Assembly (NCBI GenBank): GCA_023392395.1
Contig: JAEVZE010000327.1
Coordinates: forward strand, 1 to 7,298
Reading direction: 5' to 3'
DNA: 7,298 bases
From: Bacillota bacterium
GTDB lineage: Bacteria; Bacillota; Clostridia; Christensenellales; Aristaeellaceae
Part shown: positions 1 to 6,484 of the stretch, piece after piece
Position numbering within the stretch: the first letter of the stretch is position 1
Layout of the letters: every line of letters begins with the position of its first letter
Made by a program: the position numbers and the translations under genes
The notes under the pieces: model-generated
What the model was told of the DNA's origin: nothing
The model's database searches: none
Seen by the model: the letters and a program-made list of their open reading frames with translations, nothing else

Positions 1-1547
1 ATTATTACGAGCGCAACTTCACCGAGGGCGTCCGGCTCCAAAACGACCTGTACATGATCCTGGGCCTGGACGTCTCCAACAGCATCGTCAACCTGTTTAA
101 CGAAAATGCGTTTCTGTCCACCAATCCGCTCAGCACCGACTGGGGGGTGGTGCGTTCTTCGGCTGTAAGCGGCGTGGTCCGCGCGGCTACGGAGGCGCTC
201 AAGGCCGACCCGTACCAGGCGGTTTTGCAGGCTCCGCTTGGCGCATATTGGAGCAGTACCGGCAGCGCCAAGGAATACTTCGCATTCTCGCGCACCTTTT
301 TCTACAGCGCCACCGGGAAACCGATCGGCGTCGTGCAGGTGCTGCGCCCGATGTCTGTGTTTGAGAACCTGTGCAGCACCCAGGACGGGAATACGACCAT
401 CCTGATCCTGGACGCACAGGACAGGATCGTCGCGCCAACGAAGCTAAGCGAGCCGCTTCAAAAGGACGCCATGCGGCTGAAGGACGCGTACCGCTTAAGC
501 GGCGCGACGGGCGTCACGCGGCTTTCCGCCCCGGGCGGCGCGTACCTGGTGGGTCTCAAGTCCACGCGCAAGTTCGGCTACAGCATGATGATCATCCAGT
601 CGGTCAACTCGCTTTGGAACAGCGTCTGGATGGCGGGTCTGGCGTTCATCGCGATCTCGGCGATGCTGCTTTTGTTGTCGCTTCAGATGAACCGGATGGT
701 CAGCCGTTCGCTCACCCGCCCGCTCAACCACATCACCCAGTCGCTTCACAACGTAACCTGGGACAACCTTGAAATGAACCTGGTGCTCGACAAGGACAAT
801 ACCGACCTTCAGACGCTGCAGCAGGCGTTCGACGCGATGGTGGTGCGCATTCGCGAATCCATGAACCTGGTGATGGAGTCCAGGCTCCACGAGCGCGAGG
901 CGTACCACATGGCGCTGCAGTCGCAGATTTCGCCGCACTTTCTGTACAACATGATCGGCAACATCAGCGCCATCGCCTACGAGCACGGCGTGGACAAGAT
1001 CGTCGAGATCTGCGCGCTGATGTCGGGCATGCTGCGTTACGCCACGCGCTTCACCACCGAGCACTCCACCTTCGAACAGGAACTGGGCTATACCCGCAAC
1101 TACATGGAACTGATGAAGATCCGGTACGAGGAGCGCTTCTCGTTCATGGTCGAGACCGACAGCCGCGTCCTCCCCTGCCTCGTGCCCAGGCTCATGCTGC
1201 AGACCATCGTGGAAAACTGCTTCAGCCACGCGTTCCCCAACGCCCAGCCGCCCTATACCATCGCGATCTCCGCCTTCGTCGAGGACGGCTATTGGATCTG
1301 CGAGGTCGTGGACAATGGCACGGGGCTAAACGAGCAGACGCTTCAAGGCATCGCCGAGAAGAGCGAAACGCTTTATCAGGATGTGCTCAGCGGCATCTCC
1401 CAGTTGGAGCTGGGCGGATTGGGCATTCTAAACTCGCTGACCAGGCTGCGCCTGATCTACCACGACGAGATCCGGTTCGAGGCGCAGTCCATGTACCACG
1501 GCAGCATCATCCGGTTTGGAGGGAAGATCGATGCGGGAGGAGATTAA
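1..1547 (+). CDS. Sensor histidine kinase, YesM-like (5' partial)
   Basis: The gene is open from the left edge (first whole codon at base 3) and ends at TAA 1545-1547, leaving 514 visible residues. The first ~205 residues look like the outer sensory region, probably Cache-like, ending in a stretch (YSMMIIQS) often seen before the membrane helix in this family. One hydrophobic helix follows at bases ~621-683, then a HAMP-like linker. The kinase core is of the His_kinase (PF06580)/HATPase type. The phosphoacceptor histidine sits in QISPHFLYN (codon 936-938), an N-box Glu-Asn is at 1212-1217, DNGTG starts at 1311 and GGLGILN at 1413. The protein should autophosphorylate in response to an extracellular signal and pass phosphate to the regulator encoded next, whose start it overlaps. 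The missing 5' part should hold the first membrane helix. Family assignment is firm; the ligand cannot be read from sequence. Confidence 0.95.
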   Translation, partial: YYERNFTEGVRLQNDLYMILGLDVSNSIVNLFNENAFLSTNPLSTDWGVVRSSAVSGVVRAATEALKADPYQAVLQAPLGAYWSSTGSAKEYFAFSRTFFYSATGKPIGVVQVLRPMSVFENLCSTQDGNTTILILDAQDRIVAPTKLSEPLQKDAMRLKDAYRLSGATGVTRLSAPGGAYLVGLKSTRKFGYSMMIIQSVNSLWNSVWMAGLAFIAISAMLLLLSLQMNRMVSRSLTRPLNHITQSLHNVTWDNLEMNLVLDKDNTDLQTLQQAFDAMVVRIRESMNLVMESRLHEREAYHMALQSQISPHFLYNMIGNISAIAYEHGVDKIVEICALMSGMLRYATRFTTEHSTFEQELGYTRNYMELMKIRYEERFSFMVETDSRVLPCLVPRLMLQTIVENCFSHAFPNAQPPYTIAISAFVEDGYWICEVVDNGTGLNEQTLQGIAEKSETLYQDVLSGISQLELGGLGILNSLTRLRLIYHDEIRFEAQSMYHGSIIRFGGKIDAGGD

Positions 1548-3075
1548 CGTGGTGATCGCCGAGGACGAGGCGCCGATGCTGGGCGCGCTGGTGTCCATGG
1601 TGAACCACGCAGGGCTGCCATTCCGCGTCGCCGGCGCTGCGCGCGACGGAGAAGAGGCGCTGCGGCAGATCCTTGAAACGCATCCACAGCTGGCGCTCCT
1701 GGACATCCAGATGCCCAAGCTCAGCGGGCTGGACGTGCTGCGCTCCATCCGCGAGCGAAAGCTGGACACCAAGGTGGTCGTCATCAGCGGCTACGATCAG
1801 TTCCAATACGCTCAGCAGGCGCTGCGCCACGGCGCCTGCGAATACCTGCTCAAGCCGGTCACACCTTTCCAGATGGAGAGCCTGCTAAAGGACACGGCCG
1901 CGAAGCTCAGCGCCGAGGAGGAGGCTGGGAAGGATTTTTCGCTGGAACTGATCCTGTCCGGCGCTCGCGTGCGCTTTCCGCAGGAGCACGCCTGTTTTCT
2001 TCTGGGGTTGTTTGCGATGGGCAACTACCCGTACGCCGCCGAGTCCGGAGCGTTCGCGGAATTCTCACCAGCCGAGCTTGCCCAAAAATCCGCCCAAAGC
2101 CTGCTTCTTAAGGGCGAGCGCGCCTGGTGCGCCCAAGGTTCGGAGCCCTGGGAGCACTGTGTGCTGCTGGGTCTGAACGCCGCGGACCGCGTCCGCCCGG
2201 CGGCGCAGGCGCTGTTTGAGGAGCTCACGCGAGAGGCCGGTGCGATCCATCCGCAGCTCCCCGTCACCATGGCTGTCTCACGGCCGCTGGACGCGGGCAA
2301 CGCGGGCGAGGAGGCGCGAAGGCTGTCCAGCGAGCTGCGCAAAGGCGCGGTATTCGGAAAAAGCGTATGCATCGGCCCCGGCCAGAGTGCCAGGAGCCAG
2401 TCGATCCAGCAGCTTTTCAACCAATGCGCGGTGTACGAGGAGCAGATGGCGGCCGCGATCGTCAAGGGTGACATGGCGCGGTTCAAGGTGCTGCTGGCGG
2501 ATGAGCTGAATTACTGGAGCGGCGCCGAATGCCCGGCCGACATGATGCTAAACCTGATCAAGTTCCAATTCATTCACCTGGGGAGCGTCGCTTCCGGAGA
2601 TTCGGGCGGAGCGAAAGCTCTGCAGGGCGATTGGGACGGCCATTTCGACAGCGCTCTGTCCCAATCACTGAGCTGGAAGCAACTCTACGAGCGCCTGTGC
2701 GCGCTGATGGAGAAGCTGTCGGGCAGCAAACTCAAGGGCGGTTCCGGCGACATCCTCCGCCAGATCGACGACTACATCAACACGCACTACGCCGCCCATA
2801 TCAATACCCAGACGCTGTCGCGCCGGTTTGGATTTGTGCCCTCCTACATCAGCAAGCTCTTCCGCCAGTACAAGGGCATGTCGCCCAGCGATTACCTGAC
2901 GAACGTGCGCATCGAAAAGGCCAAGGAGCTGATCGGATCGGGCATTGACGTCAACGTGGCGGACATATCCTCCGCCGTCGGTTTCTCCGATCCAAGCTAT
3001 TTCAGCAGGCTCTTCCGCAAGATGACGGGCCTATTGCCTACGGAATATCGGGACAACAAGAACAAATCACAATGA
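1531..3075 (+). CDS. Response regulator, receiver plus AraC-type DNA-binding domain (YesN-like)
   Basis: A 514-residue protein. The receiver domain spans residues ~5-120, with acidic E11/D12, phosphoacceptor D58 in LLDIQMP, S86 in VVISGYDQF and K108 in LLKPV. Residues ~120-405 form a long middle region I do not recognise. Residues ~410-508 are an AraC/XylS domain with two helix-turn-helix units; the second carries the typical VGFSDPSYFSRLFRKMTG signature. It should bind DNA and activate transcription when phosphorylated by the kinase encoded just upstream. I chose ATG 1531 because GGAGGG at 1518-1523 sits seven bases before it. A TTG five codons upstream (1516) is in frame but lies before that site. 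The coding region overlaps the end of the kinase gene by 17 bases, which suggests translational coupling. All key receiver residues are present. Target genes are unknown. Confidence 0.95.
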   Translation: MREEINVVIAEDEAPMLGALVSMVNHAGLPFRVAGAARDGEEALRQILETHPQLALLDIQMPKLSGLDVLRSIRERKLDTKVVVISGYDQFQYAQQALRHGACEYLLKPVTPFQMESLLKDTAAKLSAEEEAGKDFSLELILSGARVRFPQEHACFLLGLFAMGNYPYAAESGAFAEFSPAELAQKSAQSLLLKGERAWCAQGSEPWEHCVLLGLNAADRVRPAAQALFEELTREAGAIHPQLPVTMAVSRPLDAGNAGEEARRLSSELRKGAVFGKSVCIGPGQSARSQSIQQLFNQCAVYEEQMAAAIVKGDMARFKVLLADELNYWSGAECPADMMLNLIKFQFIHLGSVASGDSGGAKALQGDWDGHFDSALSQSLSWKQLYERLCALMEKLSGSKLKGGSGDILRQIDDYINTHYAAHINTQTLSRRFGFVPSYISKLFRQYKGMSPSDYLTNVRIEKAKELIGSGIDVNVADISSAVGFSDPSYFSRLFRKMTGLLPTEYRDNKNKSQ

Positions 3076-3076
3076 A

Positions 3077-3104
3077 GCGGAGAGGCAGAATTCTGCCTCC
3101 CCGC
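3077..3104. terminator. Hairpin between convergent genes, possible bidirectional terminator
   Basis: The arms GCGG-A-GAGGCAGAA and TTCTGCCTC-C-CCGC pair along 13 positions with one A/C mismatch and no unpaired loop bases in the DNA (a tight loop around AATT would form in RNA). The hairpin starts two bases after the regulator's TGA and lies downstream of the minus-strand hydrolase gene as well. On the plus strand no T-run follows. On the minus strand it is followed by a moderately T-rich stretch (TTCATTGTGATTTGTT). It therefore fits best as terminator of the hydrolase transcript, with weaker support as terminator for the kinase-regulator transcript, where it could instead be a 3'-end stabilising stem. 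Confidence 0.55.
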
Positions 3105-3168
3105 CTCAGCTTCGCGATGTCGAAATCTTCTCCAGGTTGCCAACACCAGCCGGAAGCGCCGTCAGCAT

Positions 3169-4023
3169 TTACAGTTCCTTCAAGTAGGATTGCACCGCCG
3201 CCTTGTAGATTTCAGGCTGCTCGATGTGGTGCATGTGCCCGGAACGTGGAATGACGGAAAGACACGCGTTGGGAAAGGCCATCTGGAAATCTTTCAATGT
3301 TTTGACGCCCGCCTCGTCGCTGTCGCCGCAAGTCAATAGAACCGGCACCGATATTTCCGAAAGCCTCGGGGAGAGATCCAGATCCTTCAGTTGTCCGGTG
3401 ACCGTAAACTCGCTCGGCCCCCACATCGACAGATAGACTTCCATGTTCAGCGATTCAAAAGCCGCTTGGAGGGAATCCGGCCAAGGATTCATGCGGCAGA
3501 CGAACTTCTTGTAGTAATCCATCATGGCACTCTGATAGGCGCCTGTGTATTCCTGGCTTCTTTCCCCTTCGTCAATCGCCTGGATCACGGGCTCCGGCAT
3601 GGTGGCGATGTTCTCCCGCTGGTCTTTTTCCCAAAGCGGGGAACTCAGCAGCGGCCCCGACAGGATCAGGCCCTTGACGCCATCCGGCCGCTTTTCCAGC
3701 ATATAGGCGCATGTCAGCGCGCATCCCCAGGAAAACGCCATCAAAACGACCTCTTGAAGCTTCAGCGCGCTCTTGACTTCGTCCAATTCTTCGATATAGT
3801 TCTTCAGGGAATAGCGGAAGTCCGCCGGCCGGTCGGATTTGCCGCATCCGAGCTGATCGTAGAAGTAAACCGGCCGATCCTTTGCCAGGTCGCTGACCGT
3901 CTGCGGCATGCTCTGAAAGCCCGGCCCGCCGTGAAGGACCAATAGTGGCACGCCGCCCGCTTCCTCTCCATGGACCGAGCACCATATCCTCCCACGGCTT
4001 GTATCGATGAATCTCTCCCGCAT
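3169..4023 (-). CDS. Alpha/beta hydrolase, proline iminopeptidase-like (peptidase family S33)
   Basis: From ATG 4023 the protein has 284 residues. It carries the S33 hallmarks in order: HGGPG at 31-35 (oxyanion loop), DQLGCGKSD at 56-64, the nucleophile elbow AFSWGC with Ser98, the acid in CGDSDE (Asp236 most likely) and His263 in SGHMHH. Family members remove N-terminal residues, often proline, from small peptides, though many relatives hydrolyse other amides or esters. The elbow differs from the usual GQSWGG, so the substrate is uncertain. No signal peptide is seen with this start, so it is probably cytoplasmic. Start choice: GGAGGG at 4036-4031 is seven bases from ATG 4023. In-frame ATGs at 4050 and 4098 also have GGAG seven or eight bases upstream, giving 293 or 309 residues. 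The gene converges on the regulator gene and diverges from the GH3 gene. Confidence 0.9.
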   Translation of the reverse strand: MRERFIDTSRGRIWCSVHGEEAGGVPLLVLHGGPGFQSMPQTVSDLAKDRPVYFYDQLGCGKSDRPADFRYSLKNYIEELDEVKSALKLQEVVLMAFSWGCALTCAYMLEKRPDGVKGLILSGPLLSSPLWEKDQRENIATMPEPVIQAIDEGERSQEYTGAYQSAMMDYYKKFVCRMNPWPDSLQAAFESLNMEVYLSMWGPSEFTVTGQLKDLDLSPRLSEISVPVLLTCGDSDEAGVKTLKDFQMAFPNACLSVIPRSGHMHHIEQPEIYKAAVQSYLKEL

Positions 4024-4134
4024 CCTGATGCCCTCCGTTTCATTGCTCATAGAATGGCTCCAGCGCGCAAACGATGCCCACTTTGTCCAGAAAATCATGG
4101 CGATTGCTCCGTAAACAGCATAAGCCCCTTATCA

Positions 4135-4163
4135 AATGGATCATTCTTCCAATCTGATCCATT
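4135..4163. promoter_or_regulatory. Perfect 9+9 bp inverted repeat, candidate operator
   Basis: The arms AATGGATCA (4135-4143) and TGATCCATT (4155-4163) are exact reverse complements separated by 11 bases, giving about 20 bp, two helical turns, between arm centres. That spacing suits a dimeric helix-turn-helix regulator. The repeat begins where transcription from the proposed minus-strand promoter (4170-4198) would start, a position suited to repression. No T-run follows it on either strand, which argues against a terminator. An alternative is a stem at the 5' end of the hydrolase mRNA. The binding protein is unknown. Confidence 0.5.
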
Positions 4164-4521
4164 GACAGTATTCTATCGGAAGACAGAACAGAAGTAAACT
4201 ACATAATCGGCGTTTCATAATCGCCGAAAAGAGATGCAGGCGCGATTGCGGCGAATATTTCATGCGCGTATTCTTTTCATCACTCAAGTGAAACATTGTT
4301 AACCCTCAGGCTGAAAAGACCCAACGCCTTTGCCGATATAAGAAATATTGAGTACAAAAGGTGCCTGTTGGCAAAAGGTCTCCTTATCGTTCAGGTAACC
4401 TGGCATGTACGGCAAACCGGAAAAGTGCCGATATTCCGCATTCTCTATCGACCCAGATCGCGGCCCTTCGCAGCTTTGGATGGATTCTCATGAATATACG
4501 AAAGAAAAGGAGGAATCCAGC
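4164..4521. other. Divergent intergenic region without a recognisable gene
   Basis: This stretch between the hydrolase promoter area and the GH3 gene is richer in A+T than the flanking genes. I see no convincing coding frame, tRNA or known riboswitch. Small structures are present. CATAATCGGCG/CATAATCGCCG repeat 14 bp apart at 4202 and 4216, also giving a 6-bp stem (4207-4212 with 4222-4227). CAAAAGGT occurs at 4355 and 4372, TGCCGATAT at 4331 and 4426, and there is a small palindrome CAGGTAACCTG at 4392-4402. The best plus-strand promoter I could find is weak: TTGCCG at 4330-4335 and TACAAA at 4353-4358, 17 bases apart, which would give a GH3 leader of about 155 bases. Confidence 0.5.
4170..4198 (-). 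promoter_or_regulatory. Candidate housekeeping promoter for the hydrolase gene
   Basis: Read on the minus strand, TTTACT (4198-4193) and TAGAAT (4175-4170) are separated by exactly 17 bases, resembling the -35 and -10 boxes of a SigA promoter (4 of 6 and 5 of 6 matches). Transcription would start near 4163, leaving a leader of about 140 bases before ATG 4023, or about 65 before ATG 4098. Support is sequence similarity and position only. Confidence 0.4.
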
Positions 4522-6426
4522 ATGAGGACCGAAAGGGGGCCCCTGATCGCGTTCTGTGTGCTCGTCATTCTTTCATCGTGCCTGGTGCCTTGCGCGGCGC
4601 AATCGGACGCGGGGGCCAGGGCGCGGGAAATCGTTGCGGGCATGTCCCTTCGGGAGAAGATTACACAGCTCATGTTCATGGACGTTCGCAAGTGGATGAC
4701 GCTTGACGCGGACGCAACCAGCGCCAAGCTCCTGGAAGACCCGAAATATGATGGTGAGCCCGTCGTGCAAATGAACGACGAAATTGCGCGGATGCTGAAG
4801 GATTATCGCTTTGGCGGCGTGATTTTGTTCACCGAGAACCTGAGAAACACGGCGGACTCGGTCCTCCTTGTGCGCAATATCCAGCGAGCGACGGTGAGCG
4901 GGGGCGGTTTGCCCCCATTCATGGGGGCCGATCAGGAGGGCGGATCGATTATAAAACTCGGGCAGGGCACCTGCCTTCCGGGAAACATGGCGATCGGCGC
5001 GACCGGCCGCACAGATTATGCGTATGCGGCCGGCGCAATTACCGGAGGGGAACTTGACGCCATCGGGTTCAACGTAAATTTCAGCCCGGTCTCCGATGTC
5101 AACGACAATCCGGCCAATCCCATCATCAACCTTCGCTCCTTCGGTTCGGACCCGGAAACCGTTTCGAAAATGGCGGTCTCGATGGCGAAGGGCATTGAAA
5201 GCGGGGGCGTGATCGCCGTCGGAAAGCACTTCCCGGGGCATGGCAACACCTCGACCGACTCCCATACCAGCCTGCCGCTGGTTACAAAGGATTTGAACAC
5301 GCTGCGCGAAACGGAATTGAAACCCTTTCGGGCGCTGATTGACGCGGGCATCAAAATGCTGATGTGCGCGCACATACAGTTTCCGGAATTGGACGGGACG
5401 ACCTTCATCTCCACGGCCGACGGCCAGGCGGCCGTTGTGCCCGCAACGTTTTCCCGCGTCATCCTGACGGACCTTCTGCGCGGCGAGATGGGCTTTGACG
5501 GCGTCATCATCACCGACGCGATGACCATGGACGCCGTCGCCAAGAATGTCGCGCCCGCGGACGCGGTGGTTCTGGCGCTTGAGGCCGGGGCAGACATGAT
5601 CTGCATGCCGGTGGTGGTGCGCAGCCCCGCGGATGCCGCCAAAATTGAAGAAGTCATCCAAACCGTTGAGGCCGCGATGCAGCGCGGCGAGCTGCCCTTG
5701 TCCAGAATTGACGAGTCCGCGGCGCGGGTCGTGCGGCTGAAGATCGAAACCGGACTTCTGGACGAGACGTATGCCCAGGCGGAAGACGACGCCGCGGTTC
5801 GCGGCGCGCTTGAAACCGTCGGAAGCGCCGCCCACCGCGATACGGAGCGCGAAATTGCCGAGGCTGCGATTACGCTGGTGCGGGATGATCTATCCACTCT
5901 GCCCTTCAAACCCAAGGACGCAGAAACGGTGCTCGTCGTCACCCCCTACGCGAACGAAGCGGCGAGTGCGCTGTTCGCGATGAATGGGTTAAAGGCCGAG
6001 GGCATTGTCCCGGCGGGCGTCACGCTGGAAACCTATGCGTACCGGGGAAAGAACCTGATCGAGGATGACCTCAGCGCGGCGCTTGAGCGTGCGGACTATA
6101 TCCTCCTGCAAACCGAGATGAGCGGCGCGGCCTCGCTCCTGCCCGGCCATTGGCTGACCGAGCTTCCGAAAGCCGTCTGGTATTACGTCCAGGCAACCGG
6201 AAAGCAGGACCGGTTTGTCCACGCCAGTATCGGCGCACCGTTTGACATTGTAAATTACACCGAATGTCCCGCAGAGCTTCTTTCGTTCGGCTGCGTCGGG
6301 ATGAGCGATGCGGACGCGGCGTCCGGCGTCATCACGGGAAAGTACGGACCTAACCTTCCCGCCCTGCTCCGCGCGGTGTTCGGCGCCTTCCGCCCCACCG
6401 GAAAAATCCCCGTGAACATCCAGTAA
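4522..6426 (+). CDS. nagZ: Exported GH3 beta-N-acetylglucosaminidase, NagZ/YbbD type
   Basis: The 634-residue protein is close to the length of the two-domain Gram-positive NagZ of Bacillus subtilis. The N-terminus is basic then hydrophobic, with a possible lipobox LSSC (Cys20). A second candidate (Cys24) or ordinary cleavage after CAA at 24-26 cannot be excluded. A GH3 barrel follows, with DQEGG at 137-141, KHFPGHG at 235-241, the Asp246-Ser247-His248 dyad that supplies the general acid/base in NagZ enzymes, and the nucleophile Asp332 in VIITDAMTM. Residues ~450-634 form the C-terminal GH3 sandwich domain and end with the usual GKIPVNI. The enzyme should cleave terminal N-acetylglucosamine from muropeptides or related glycans outside the membrane. 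The start is ATG 4522, eight bases after AAAGGAGG (4506-4513); an in-frame upstream extension to 4405 lacks such a site. It probably shares a transcript with the binding-protein gene 58 bases downstream. Confidence 0.92.
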   Translation: MRTERGPLIAFCVLVILSSCLVPCAAQSDAGARAREIVAGMSLREKITQLMFMDVRKWMTLDADATSAKLLEDPKYDGEPVVQMNDEIARMLKDYRFGGVILFTENLRNTADSVLLVRNIQRATVSGGGLPPFMGADQEGGSIIKLGQGTCLPGNMAIGATGRTDYAYAAGAITGGELDAIGFNVNFSPVSDVNDNPANPIINLRSFGSDPETVSKMAVSMAKGIESGGVIAVGKHFPGHGNTSTDSHTSLPLVTKDLNTLRETELKPFRALIDAGIKMLMCAHIQFPELDGTTFISTADGQAAVVPATFSRVILTDLLRGEMGFDGVIITDAMTMDAVAKNVAPADAVVLALEAGADMICMPVVVRSPADAAKIEEVIQTVEAAMQRGELPLSRIDESAARVVRLKIETGLLDETYAQAEDDAAVRGALETVGSAAHRDTEREIAEAAITLVRDDLSTLPFKPKDAETVLVVTPYANEAASALFAMNGLKAEGIVPAGVTLETYAYRGKNLIEDDLSAALERADYILLQTEMSGAASLLPGHWLTELPKAVWYYVQATGKQDRFVHASIGAPFDIVNYTECPAELLSFGCVGMSDADAASGVITGKYGPNLPALLRAVFGAFRPTGKIPVNIQ

Positions 6427-6484
6427 GTCTTGACCGCGCCGGACCCGGAACGAACGATCTGAAGAAAGGCAGTAAATATTCCCT

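Noticed and set aside
495..1229. Minus-strand open frame of about 244 codons opposite the histidine kinase gene
   Set aside because: The His/Val/Asp-rich translation has no domain and lies across the conserved kinase core, so it is a reverse-frame artefact.
3391..3945. Plus-strand open frame of about 184 codons opposite the hydrolase gene
   Set aside because: The minus strand here encodes the HGGPG, DQxGxGxS and Ser-elbow motifs in order. The plus-strand frame shows no family features and no good ribosome binding site.
4162..4167. Plus-strand TTGACA, a perfect -35 consensus
   Set aside because: No acceptable -10 box is found 15 to 19 bases downstream, and the first two bases belong to the inverted-repeat arm.
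4296..4493. Short plus-strand open frame of 65 codons in the divergent intergenic region
   Set aside because: It begins at TTG with no ribosome binding site and its translation resembles nothing I recognise.
4405..4521. Upstream in-frame extension of the GH3 gene
   Set aside because: Starting at 4405 would put 39 polar, charged residues before an obvious export signal, whereas ATG 4522 has AAAGGAGG at ideal spacing.
4573..5835. Minus-strand open frame of about 420 codons opposite the GH3 gene
   Set aside because: It is antisense to a gene with all GH3 motifs. Its predicted protein is rich in Arg, His and Gly with no recognisable domain, as expected from the reverse frame of GC-rich DNA.
5016..5942. 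Second minus-strand open frame of about 308 codons opposite the GH3 gene
   Set aside because: The composition is dominated by Ser, Ala and Thr, there are no motifs, and it fully overlaps the well-supported plus-strand gene.
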